Notes under the pieces: model-generated
The model's input: only the letters and a program-made list of their open reading frames with translations
Told to the model about the DNA's origin: nothing
The model's database searches: none
Assembly (NCBI GenBank): GCA_902768995.1
Contig: CACXNN010000104.1
Location: 1 to 6,990 of the forward strand
Direction: 5' to 3'
Source: an uncultured Eubacteriales bacterium
Lineage (GTDB): Bacteria; Bacillota; Clostridia; Christensenellales; CAG-138
DNA length: 6,990 nt
In this document: one piece after another, positions 1-6,100 of the stretch
Layout: the number at the start of each line of letters is the position of its first letter
Position numbering within the stretch: position 1 is the first letter of the stretch
Made by a program: the position numbers and the translations under genes

Positions 1-287
1 AAACGACAAATATTTTTGAAAACAGCCCCAAAAACTTCATTATGAGAAAAAATGAGCAAAAAAAGAGCCGAACCATACGGTATGCGCATGAATTCGGCTG
101 TCGGAGAAAAGGGCGTTTTAGCGTGTCAAATATGTTCTGAAAAAAAGGATTTTGTGCGAGAGCACAGGAAATAGCGGTTGTCAAATGTGCGAATGAAACT
201 GTTCAAGCAAGGGGTTTTGCAAGATTGGTGTGCGATTGGTGTAAATTGGTGTATTTTGGACGAAAAAACGGGGTGACAAAAATGCAT
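1..287. other. AT-rich intergenic stretch without a convincing gene
   Basis: No ORF here has a ribosome binding site or recognisable product. Visible elements are: an inverted repeat AGCCGAA (66-72) with TTCGGCT (93-99) enclosing the dyad CATACGGTATG; a small hairpin TGTGC-GAGA-GCACA (153-166) with a GNRA-type loop; and three ATTGGTGT direct repeats (listed separately). Bases 18-31 read GAAAACAGCCCCAA, nearly the right arm of the large hairpin at 5117-5147, so the left edge may cut through a similar hairpin. The stretch lies beyond the lysS terminator and probably holds control elements of a neighbour outside the window. Confidence 0.6.
224..252 (+). repeat. Three ATTGGTGT direct repeats at helical spacing
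   Basis: ATTGGTGT occurs exactly at 224-231, 235-242 and 245-252, with start-to-start distances of 11 and 10 bp, so all copies face the same side of the DNA helix. A weaker ATTTTGG follows at 253-259. Such phased direct repeats are typical of protein-binding arrays such as activator sites or iterons. No promoter or gene beside them shows which. The sequence pattern is certain; a binding function is inferred. Confidence 0.6.
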
Positions 288-319
288 AAAAAAAGCACCT
301 TGGACACTTCCAAGGTGCT
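286..319 (-). terminator. Intrinsic terminator of the greA-lysS operon
   Basis: AGCACCTTGGA (294-304) and TCCAAGGTGCT (309-319) form a perfect 11-bp stem around a 4-base loop. On the minus strand the stem is followed by a run of U encoded by the A-tract just below base 294. It begins 12 bp after the lysS stop codon, the expected place for the operon's Rho-independent terminator. Confidence 0.93.
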
Positions 320-331
320 ATGTGGTGATGA

Positions 332-1852
332 TTAGTACAGCTTCGCGCCGGCGGGGATGTGAGGGTCCAGCATCAGGAGATTCAACCGTTCTTCGCCGTT
401 TTCCTTGTGGAGGGCGGAGAGGAGCATACCGCAGGATTCAAGTCCCATCATCGGACGCGGCGGCAGGTTGGTGATCGCCACGCAGGTCTTGCCGATGAGC
501 TGTTCGGGCTCATAATAGGCGTGAATGCCCGATATAATCGTGCGGTTCACGCCGGTTCCGTCGTCCAGCGTGAACTTGAGGAGCTTCTTGGACTTGGGCA
601 CCGCTTCGCAGTTGAGCACTTTCACGGCCCGGAAATCGGACTTACTGAAGGTCTCGAAATCCACGAAATCCTTGAACAGGGGCTCGATCTCCACGTTGCT
701 AAAGTCGATTTTCTCTTCGGCGGGAGCCGCTTTTTCGGCCTCCTGCGCCGCCTTGCAGGCCTCCTGAGAGGGGCAGGTAAAGCAGGCACATTCGAAATCG
801 GCGGGCCCCTCCGCCTTCTCGGCGGCGGCATCGCTATTGACCTTCTGCGCGCCCTTCACCTTCATTGTGGGGAACAGGATCACGTCCCGGATGGTGGGGG
901 AATCGGTGAGCAGCATGACCATGCGGTCGATGCCGATGCCGATGCCGCCGGTGGGGGGCATGCCGTACTCCATGGCCGCCATGAAGTCCTCGTCGATCTG
1001 CATGGCCTCGTCGTCGCCCTTGGCCCGTTCCTGAGCCTGCTGGATGAAGCGGCTGCGCTGGTCGATGGGGTCGTTGAGCTCCGTGTAGGCGTTGGCGTAC
1101 TCATGGCCGCAGATGAAGAGCTCGAACCGGTCCACGATGTCCTTGCTGCCCGCCTTCAGCTTGGTCAGCGGGGAGTTCTCGATGGGATAGTCGATGATGA
1201 AGGTGGGCTCCATGAGCTTCTCCTCCACGAAGGCGTCGAAGGCCTCGGCCAAAATCTTGCCCTTGGTGGCGGTCTTGTCCTTCAATTCGAGGCCCAGCTC
1301 CCGGGCGATGGCCCGGGCTTCCTCGTCGGAGGCGCAGCCGTAGATGTCCTTGCCCGTATACTCCTTCACCGCGTCGTTCATGGAGAGGCGGCGGAAGGGA
1401 GGCGTCAGGTCCACTGGCTGGCCCTGGTAGCTGATCTTGGCGGTGCCGTTCACCAGCTCCGAGCAGCGGGAGAAGAGCTGCTCGCACAGGTCCATCATGC
1501 CCCTCAGGTCCGTGTAGGCCTGATACACCTCGATGGTGGTGAACTCCGGGTTGTGGGTGGCGTCCATGCCCTCGTTGCGGAACAGGCGGCCGATCTCGTA
1601 CACCCGCTCGAGCCCGCCCACGATGCACATCTTCAGGTGCAGCTCCGTGGCGATGCGCATGTACATGTCGATGTCCAGGGTGTTGTGGTGGGTCACGAAG
1701 GGCCGGGCGGAAGCGCCGGAAGCCACGGTGTTGAGCACCGGGGTCTCCACCTCCATGAAGCCCTCGCCGTCGAGATACCGCCGGATCTGGGCGATGATGG
1801 CGCTGCGCTTGCGGAAGGTCTCCCGGACCTTGTCGTTCATGAACAGGTCCAC
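332..1852 (-). CDS. lysS: Lysyl-tRNA synthetase, catalytic and C-terminal part (gene disrupted)
   Basis: This is the catalytic part of class II lysyl-tRNA synthetase, which charges tRNA-Lys with lysine using ATP in the cytoplasm. From the GTG at 1852 the frame gives 506 residues. Motif 1 (EVETPVL) is near residues 34-40, the motif 2 region (FRNEGMDATHNPEFT) at 91-105, EYANAYTELNDP at 251-262 and motif 3 (GIGIGIDR) at 303-310. Residues about 398-506 form an EMAP-II/CsaA-like OB-fold tRNA-binding domain, absent from E. coli LysS but common in clostridial relatives as far as I recall. The linker holds four cysteines (C355, C357, C360, C366). The GTG is the valine of the usual RYVDL segment, not a true start: the N-terminal domain lies upstream in another frame. 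As sequenced, the complete enzyme cannot be made without a +1 shift and would still lack about four or five conserved residues. Confidence 0.9.
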   Translation of the reverse strand: MDLFMNDKVRETFRKRSAIIAQIRRYLDGEGFMEVETPVLNTVASGASARPFVTHHNTLDIDMYMRIATELHLKMCIVGGLERVYEIGRLFRNEGMDATHNPEFTTIEVYQAYTDLRGMMDLCEQLFSRCSELVNGTAKISYQGQPVDLTPPFRRLSMNDAVKEYTGKDIYGCASDEEARAIARELGLELKDKTATKGKILAEAFDAFVEEKLMEPTFIIDYPIENSPLTKLKAGSKDIVDRFELFICGHEYANAYTELNDPIDQRSRFIQQAQERAKGDDEAMQIDEDFMAAMEYGMPPTGGIGIGIDRMVMLLTDSPTIRDVILFPTMKVKGAQKVNSDAAAEKAEGPADFECACFTCPSQEACKAAQEAEKAAPAEEKIDFSNVEIEPLFKDFVDFETFSKSDFRAVKVLNCEAVPKSKKLLKFTLDDGTGVNRTIISGIHAYYEPEQLIGKTCVAITNLPPRPMMGLESCGMLLSALHKENGEERLNLLMLDPHIPAGAKLY

Positions 1853-1862
1853 GTACCGCTGC

Positions 1863-2321
1863 CGGGTCCTTGAGCCCGTGGAACTTCTCGGGCAGGGGCC
1901 GGAGGGACTTAGAGAGCAGCGTCAGCTCCTTGGCGTGGACGGACACCTCGCCCGTCTTGGTCTTGAACACGAAGCCCTTCACGCCCACGATGTCGCCGAT
2001 GTCCCAGGTCTTGAAGGCGGCGTAGGGCGCCTCGCCCACGTCGTCCCGCTTCACGTAGATCTGGATGTCGCCCTTGCCGTCCAGCACGTGGGCGAAGCTG
2101 GCCTTGCCCATGATGCGCTTGCTCATCATGCGGCCGGCGATGCTCACCTCCTTGTTCTCGTAGGCGTCGAAATCCGCCTGGATGTCGGCGCTGTGGGTAT
2201 CCTGGTCGTAGCGGATGACGGCAAAGGGGTCCTTGCCCTCCGCCACCAGGGCGGCGAGCTTGTCACGACGGATTTGAAGCAGCTCCGAGAGCTGCTCCGC
2301 GGTGATCTCCTGGGTCTGTTC
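1863..2321 (-). pseudogene. lysS: Lysyl-tRNA synthetase N-terminal fragment, out of frame and lacking a start codon
   Basis: The 153 codons from GAA at 2321 to CCG at 1863 encode the N-terminal helix and the OB-fold anticodon-binding domain of LysS, including DPFAVIRYDQD, the SIAGRMMSKRIMGKASF segment and LPEKFHGLKDP. The family continues with E-x-RYRQRY-x-DL, but here CCG is followed by one extra G and then CAG CGG TAC GTG in the next frame. This fits a loss of about 14 nt between two CAGCGGTAC copies. At the 5' end the greA stop and a good site (AAGAGGAG) are followed by TCCTGAACAG with no in-frame ATG, GTG or TTG before the conserved region. The only in-frame start lies upstream inside greA at 2399. 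Either both lesions are sequence errors or this copy is dead. Confidence 0.85.
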
Positions 2322-2331
2322 AGGACTCCTC

Positions 2332-2802
2332 TTATGCGTTGATGCAGACGATCTCCAGCTCCAGCAGGCCGCCGGGGGTGTGCACGTCCACCTTCTCACC
2401 GGACTTGTGGCCCAGCAGGGCGGCGCCGATGGGGGACTCGTTGGAGATCTTGCCCTTGCGGGGGTCGGCCTCGGTGGTGCCCACGATCTGGTAGGTGGTC
2501 TCGAAGCCGTTCTTGGCGTTGCGCACGGTCACGGAGGTGCCGATGTTCACGCCGCCGGAGGCCATGGCGCTCTCGTCGATGATGTGCACGTGCTGCAGCT
2601 CGTCCTCCAGCACGGCGATGTCGTATTCGTTCTTCGCCTGCTCGTTCTTGGCGGCGTCATATTCCGCATTCTCGCTCAAATCGCCGAAACCCCGGGCGAT
2701 CTTCAGCATCTCGGCGATCTCCAAGCGGCGCTCGCCCTTCAAATAATCCAGCTTCTGCCGGCGCTTTTCCACTTCCCGTTCGGTCAGCCAAATCTCTGCC
2801 AT
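2332..2802 (-). CDS. greA: Transcription elongation factor GreA
   Basis: GreA binds the secondary channel of RNA polymerase and stimulates cleavage of backtracked transcripts, restarting stalled complexes. The 156-residue product has the usual length. The N-terminal coiled coil carries the tip motif GDLSENAEYDAAKNEQ, with the acidic residues D41 and E44 that hold the catalytic magnesium in the E. coli protein. The C-terminal FKBP-like domain contains NESPIGAALLGHKSGEKV near residues 120-137. The ATG at 2802 follows AAGGAGAT at normal distance. A consensus promoter lies about 60 bp upstream. lysS begins about 10 bp after the TAA, so the two genes are co-transcribed. The reading frame is clean throughout, unlike lysS next to it. 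Confidence 0.97.
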   Translation of the reverse strand: MAEIWLTEREVEKRRQKLDYLKGERRLEIAEMLKIARGFGDLSENAEYDAAKNEQAKNEYDIAVLEDELQHVHIIDESAMASGGVNIGTSVTVRNAKNGFETTYQIVGTTEADPRKGKISNESPIGAALLGHKSGEKVDVHTPGGLLELEIVCINA

Positions 2803-2825
2803 GTTCTTTTTATCTCCTTGTTTAT

Positions 2826-2846
2826 GGGCCGCACACGTTCCGGCCC
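2826..2846 (-). other. Hairpin at the 5' end of the greA transcript
   Basis: GGGCCG and CGGCCC form a perfect 6-bp stem around a 9-base loop between the greA promoter and its ribosome binding site. With the expected start near 2852 the stem would lie within about six bases of the mRNA 5' end. It has no U-run, so it is not a terminator. A 5'-terminal stem of this kind can slow mRNA decay; that role is inferred. Confidence 0.5.
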
Positions 2847-2858
2847 TTAATTCATACT

Positions 2859-2887
2859 ATTATATTGATCGCACCCGTCCCTGTCAA
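2859..2887 (-). promoter_or_regulatory. Consensus promoter of greA-lysS
   Basis: On the minus strand TTGACA (2882-2887) and TATAAT (2859-2864) are separated by exactly 17 bp, a perfect match to the housekeeping sigma consensus. The start would be near 2852 and the greA ATG is at 2802. It is divergent from the RiPP-cassette promoter, with about 45 bp between the two -35 boxes. Confidence 0.9.
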
Positions 2888-2931
2888 GCAGTAACCCGCC
2901 CGGTTTTCGCTGTATTCGTCGTATTTTTTTC

Positions 2932-2960
2932 TTGCTTTTTCAATGAGACTCCTGTATAAT
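2932..2960 (+). promoter_or_regulatory. Promoter of the RiPP cassette and its leader
   Basis: TTGCTT (2932-2937) and TATAAT (2955-2960) are 17 bp apart, with a perfect -10 and a fair -35. Transcription should start near 2967, giving a leader of about 250 nt before the precursor gene. No second promoter of comparable quality is seen in 3148-3219; the only candidate is TAGAAT at 3191 without a -35. Cassette expression therefore probably depends on passing the terminator at 3104-3147. Confidence 0.75.
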
Positions 2961-2997
2961 ACATTGCTATAGACTAAGGAAAGGGGATTGACAAGCC

Positions 2998-3103
<106 letters not shown>

Positions 3104-3123
<20 letters not shown>

Positions 3124-3147
3124 TCCTCGCAGACGGCGTGTTTTTTT
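3104..3147 (+). terminator. Strong intrinsic terminator upstream of the RiPP precursor
   Basis: Bases 3104-3120 pair with 3124-3140 to form a 17-bp stem with one G-G mismatch and two G-U pairs. The loop is TGA and seven T follow (3141-3147). It lies downstream of the cassette promoter and 72 bp upstream of the precursor ATG, so it should reduce transcription of the cassette unless bypassed. It may be an attenuator, or may end a short leader RNA of about 180 nt. Confidence 0.9.
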
Positions 3148-3219
3148 GCACTTTTTCACAGGGCAAACCCCGGATATGCCGGGTGAACCATAGAATGATA
3201 AAGAAAGGAGGGAAAAGTC

Positions 3220-3339
3220 ATGAAAGAGTATGAAAAGCCTCAAATGGAAATCATTGAGCTGAGCGGCGCAGGTGTGATTGCTCAAGATCCGTTCTACCCA
3301 AGTGCGGAGGGTGAAGAAGGTTGGGATGATGATAATTAA
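3220..3339 (+). CDS. RiPP precursor peptide, cysteine-free, 39 residues
   Basis: The ATG at 3220 follows a strong site (AAGGAGGG) and encodes 39 residues. The N-terminal half MKEYEKPQMEIIEL looks like a recognition leader of the type often seen in short clostridial precursors. The C-terminal half is acidic, with F25, Y26, W35, a GEEG segment and WDDDN at the end. There is no cysteine, so thioether products of the sactipeptide or ranthipeptide kind are excluded, and no lysine in the presumed core. A radical SAM/SPASM enzyme and a PqqD-like protein follow directly, which supports the role as their substrate. Likely modifications are carbon-carbon links at the aromatic residues (three-residue cyclophanes at F-Y-P, Y-P-S or W-D-D) or epimerisation; this is inference. 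Base composition is clearly more AT-rich than in the flanking housekeeping genes. Confidence 0.75.
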   Translation: MKEYEKPQMEIIELSGAGVIAQDPFYPSAEGEEGWDDDN

Positions 3340-3394
3340 AAACAGAAGCAGGAATGAGCACAAACATAATATATGGCTGCTTTAGGGGAAGGAT

Positions 3395-4714
3395 ATGATT
3401 GTAATACGAAAAACGGACGCAACGATTGCCAGGGTTCTCCCAACGATTAGCGTTCGTCCAGACGTGTTATACATTCCTTCCCAGTTTGCCTTGCCATTTG
3501 AGCATAACGGAAAACGGTATTGCTTCAACAATCTGACAAAGCAGTGCATTGAGGGCAGCGTACCAGTAGCAGCCAAAGCAGGAGAAGGTTTTGACGAGCT
3601 GATCAAGGCCCAATTTCTCGTGCCGGCGGACAAGGACGAGTGCGCCTATTACAATCAGATTTCCTCCCTCATGCGGGTCTATTCCCGGAAGAAGGGCATC
3701 CGCGGTTATACCATCCTGCCCACTCTAGGCTGCAACGCCCGGTGCGTCTATTGCTACGAGGAGGGCATGCAACAGGTTACCATGACTCCGGAAATCGTGG
3801 AGCAGGCCATTCGCTTCATCCTGGACACCCATCAGGGCGACAGGGTGAAGCTTTCCTGGTTCGGCGGCGAACCGCTACTGTGCCCGAACATCATCGACCG
3901 GATTTGTGAGGGCATGCGAGACGCCGGGCTGGAATACAAGAGCAGCATGATTTCCAACGGCAGCCTCATCACCCCGGAGATCATCGGCAAGATGGGCGGG
4001 GACTGGAAGCTGACCCACATCCAGGTGTCCATGGACGGGGCGGAGGCGGACTACATCCCTCGCAAGCATTATTACAACTATCAGGATCAATACAGGAAAG
4101 TCATGGAGGCAGTCAGCGCCATGAGCGCGGCGGGCATTTCTGTCACCGTCCGTTGCAACGTGGACGAGCAAAACTGGGGCCGCATCCCCCAGTATTTGCA
4201 GGATTTGTCGGTGGGCGTGGCGAATAAGGAAAAGGTAAGCGTGTACTTTGCTCCGCTGAACGCAGTGCGCATGAGCGAAAACGATCTGGCTCTTTGGACG
4301 AAGCTCAGGGACCTGCGTCCGCTGGTCGAAGGAGCCGGCTTCCGGTTCCGCCCCTTCCTTGGTCTGGGAACGGCTTTTCGCACGTTTCATTGCATGGCGG
4401 ACGCCGGCAGCGTGGTCGTCGCGCCTGACGGCAGCCTGTACCCCTGTGAGCATTGCCCGCCGGGGAGTCGGCTTGGGGACATCTGGCACGGCGTCACCGA
4501 CGAGGCAGCAAGGCGTGAGTTTTGCCGGGTGGACAGGACGCGGGAGAAGTGCAAGACCTGTTCCTTCCTGCCGGACTGCACCAGCTTTGCCGCCTGTCCC
4601 GTGCAGGATACCCATTGCCGGGAGGTGCATGAAATGATGGCGATCGACGCGTTGAGGCGCATGGTGGACCGCCAGGAAAGCGAGATCGGGGGCGAGGACG
4701 GCCCCATCTGTTAA
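3395..4714 (+). CDS. Radical SAM/SPASM peptide-modifying enzyme
   Basis: This 439-residue protein is a RiPP maturase. Its radical SAM cluster site CNARCVYC has the CxxxCxxC spacing at C113, C117 and C120, followed by WFGGEP (155-160), which contributes to SAM binding, and by a TIM-barrel-like core. The C-terminal SPASM region has C333, then G346-x4-C351, C354, C377, C386-x2-C389-x5-C395, C401 and C408, enough to hold two auxiliary 4Fe-4S clusters. The first 100 residues form a separate N-terminal domain of the kind found in peptide-modifying members. It should abstract hydrogen from residues in the precursor core. The ATG at 3395 follows GGGGAAGG and lies 55 bp after the precursor stop; a PqqD-like gene follows after 10 bp. 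The first 200 bp are AT-richer than the rest. The precise reaction cannot be read from sequence. Confidence 0.92.
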   Translation: MIVIRKTDATIARVLPTISVRPDVLYIPSQFALPFEHNGKRYCFNNLTKQCIEGSVPVAAKAGEGFDELIKAQFLVPADKDECAYYNQISSLMRVYSRKKGIRGYTILPTLGCNARCVYCYEEGMQQVTMTPEIVEQAIRFILDTHQGDRVKLSWFGGEPLLCPNIIDRICEGMRDAGLEYKSSMISNGSLITPEIIGKMGGDWKLTHIQVSMDGAEADYIPRKHYYNYQDQYRKVMEAVSAMSAAGISVTVRCNVDEQNWGRIPQYLQDLSVGVANKEKVSVYFAPLNAVRMSENDLALWTKLRDLRPLVEGAGFRFRPFLGLGTAFRTFHCMADAGSVVVAPDGSLYPCEHCPPGSRLGDIWHGVTDEAARREFCRVDRTREKCKTCSFLPDCTSFAACPVQDTHCREVHEMMAIDALRRMVDRQESEIGGEDGPIC

Positions 4715-4724
4715 GGAGAATTAT

Positions 4725-4985
4725 ATGAAGCTGAAGGATAGTTTTATTGTTCAGGACATTGAGGACACCCAATTTCTCGTACCCCTGGTAGGGGAAGCCT
4801 TCCAGGGCATTGTGCGCAGCAATGGGACCGCGGCCTTCATCGTGGACTGCTTGAAGCAGGAGACCACGGAGGAAGGGATCGTGGACGCCATGTGCGCCGA
4901 GTACAACGCGCCGCGGGAGGTCATCGCCGCCGACGTGGCGGAGATCCTGGAAAAATTGCGGAGCATTCACGCTTTGGAGGAATAA
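4725..4985 (+). CDS. PqqD-like RiPP recognition protein
   Basis: The 86-residue product fits the PqqD family in length and pattern: a hydrophobic beta-rich start (SFIVQDIEDTQFLVPL), a central NGTAAFIVDCL segment typical of these winged-helix proteins, and a helical end (VIAADVAEILEKLRSI). PqqD-type proteins are RiPP recognition elements that bind the precursor leader and deliver it to the radical SAM enzyme. The ribosome binding site AAGGAG overlaps the stop codon of the maturase gene, so the two are tightly coupled. No protease, transporter or immunity gene follows; the cassette ends here. Confidence 0.87.
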   Translation: MKLKDSFIVQDIEDTQFLVPLVGEAFQGIVRSNGTAAFIVDCLKQETTEEGIVDAMCAEYNAPREVIAADVAEILEKLRSIHALEE

Positions 4986-5024
4986 GCCGTCCGATCGCAT
5001 TTGACCTTCGCCGGGTGGGGGCTC

Positions 5025-5147
5025 TTGACCGCGCAGCGGTCAAACATCACTGGCGGCAGCCAACATCACTTGGCCGCACGGCCATGCATCACTGTGCCGA
5101 CCGGCACAACATCACTTTGGGGCTGTTTCGAGAAGAAACAGCCCCAA
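5025..5147. repeat. Array of five unlike hairpins joined by CATCACT linkers
   Basis: Five palindromes follow one another: TTGACCGC-GCA-GCGGTCAA (5025-5043), TGGC-GGCA-GCCA (5051-5062), TGGCCG-CA-CGGCCA (5071-5084), TGTGCCG-AC-CGGCACA (5093-5108) and a 13-bp stem at 5117-5147. They are separated by AACATCACT at 5043-5051, 5062-5070 and 5108-5116 and by TGCATCACT at 5085-5093. Linker sequence is conserved while each stem differs yet stays paired, so structure rather than stem sequence seems to be kept. The TTTGACC at 5000-5006 could pair alternatively with GGTCAAA at 5038-5044. The array fills the space between the convergent PqqD-like and dusB genes. I do not recognise the element; it may be a REP-like intergenic repeat, a structured 3' untranslated region or the trace of an insertion. 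Confidence 0.85.
5117..5147. terminator. Large hairpin between convergent genes, possible bidirectional terminator
   Basis: TTGGGGCTGTTTC (5117-5129) and GAAACAGCCCCAA (5135-5147) form a perfect 13-bp stem with the loop GAGAA, starting 2 bp after the dusB stop. It is well placed to end both dusB and the RiPP operon, but neither side has a U-run, so it is not a classic intrinsic terminator. It is also the last hairpin of the array. Confidence 0.5.
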
Positions 5148-5149
5148 TA

Positions 5150-6100
5150 TCATACTTGCAGCAGTTGCCGCAGTTCCTCCATGGTTTTTACCTGACTCAG
5201 GGCTTTTTTCAGGCCCGAGGCTCCCCGGCGGCCGGTGAAGTAGAGGGGGAGGTGCTTTCTTAGCTCCACCATGCCGTGGTCCCCCTTGGCGGCGAGCTCC
5301 AGCGCTCCGTGGCGGAGGATCCGCTTCTTCAATTCCTGCCCCTCCGGCGGGGCGAAATCTGTTCCGTTCAGGGCGGCCCGTATCTCGGAGAACACCCAGG
5401 GCCGGCCCAGGGCCCCCCGGCCGATCATGAGCCCGTCGCAGCCCGTCTCCTCCAGCATGCGGCAGGCGGAGGGCCCGTCCACCACGTCCCCGTTTCCCAC
5501 CACGGGGATGGATACGGCATGCTTCACGGCCTCGATCTCGTTCCAGTCGGCGACGCCGCTGTACTGCTGCATGCGGGTCCGGGGATGGAGGGTCAAGAAA
5601 GATGCCCCCGCCGCCTCCGCCATCCGGGCGAAGTCCGCCGACACGATGTGCCCCTCGTCCCAGCCGGAGCGGAACTTCACGCTGACAGGCAAAGTCGTGT
5701 GCCGTACCACCGCGGAGATCACCTTTTCCGCCAGAGGCAGGTCCAGCAGCAGGGCGCTGCCGTCCCCGTTCCCGGCGATCTTCCGGGCCGGGCAGCCGCA
5801 GTTGATGTCCAGGCAAAAGAGGTCGTCCCCCAGCTCCTCCGTGACCACCCGGGCCGCCACGCCCATGGACACGGGGTCGCTGCCGAAGAGCTGCACCCCC
5901 AAGGACCCCTCCTGGGGGCCGGGACGACACAGGAGCCTCGTTTTTTCGTTAGCGTGCAGGAGCCCCTTGGCGGAGATCATCTCCGTGAAGGCGAGATCGC
6001 AGCCCTCCTCCCGGCACAGACGCCGAAAGACCGCGTCTGAATACCCGGCCATGGGGGCCAGGAGCAGAGGCGGCTGCTGAAAGAGTTCGTGGACGGTCAT
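5150..6100 (-). CDS. dusB: tRNA-dihydrouridine synthase (DusB family)
   Basis: This FMN-dependent enzyme reduces specific uridines in tRNA to dihydrouridine using NADPH. The 316-residue product has the usual length. Visible are the FMN-binding start LLAPMAGYSDAVFRRL (13-28), the catalytic cysteine C103 in NCGCP, KFRSGWDEG (142-150), LHPRTRMQQYSG (171-182), the phosphate-binding GNGD (202-205) and GRGALGRPWVF (227-237), followed by the C-terminal helical domain. The frame is open further upstream to 6409, but the ATG at 6100 starts at the conserved N-terminus and overlaps the stop of the preceding gene as ATGA. No Shine-Dalgarno site precedes it, so translation is probably coupled to that gene. 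DusB is the best family guess among bacterial Dus proteins. Confidence 0.93.
   Translation of the reverse strand: MTVHELFQQPPLLLAPMAGYSDAVFRRLCREEGCDLAFTEMISAKGLLHANEKTRLLCRPGPQEGSLGVQLFGSDPVSMGVAARVVTEELGDDLFCLDINCGCPARKIAGNGDGSALLLDLPLAEKVISAVVRHTTLPVSVKFRSGWDEGHIVSADFARMAEAAGASFLTLHPRTRMQQYSGVADWNEIEAVKHAVSIPVVGNGDVVDGPSACRMLEETGCDGLMIGRGALGRPWVFSEIRAALNGTDFAPPEGQELKKRILRHGALELAAKGDHGMVELRKHLPLYFTGRRGASGLKKALSQVKTMEELRQLLQV

Noticed and set aside
42..140. 32-codon plus-strand ORF near the left edge
   Set aside because: No ribosome binding site, no recognisable product, and it spans an inverted repeat.
359..1873. Long plus-strand ORF opposite lysS
   Set aside because: Antisense shadow of a GC-rich gene; composition is low-complexity His/Gly/Leu/Val and no family is recognisable.
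3169..3183. Small hairpin CCCGG-ATATG-CCGGG before the precursor ribosome site as a second regulator
   Set aside because: The stem is only 5 bp, has no U-run and does not mask the ribosome binding site, so no role can be supported.
3168..3196. Second promoter for the precursor gene using TAGAAT at 3191
   Set aside because: No acceptable -35 hexamer at 16-18 bp upstream.
5043..5116. CRISPR array suggested by the four CATCACT repeats
   Set aside because: Repeats are only 7-9 bp, spacing is 19-23 bp, the intervening segments are self-complementary palindromes, and no cas genes are present.
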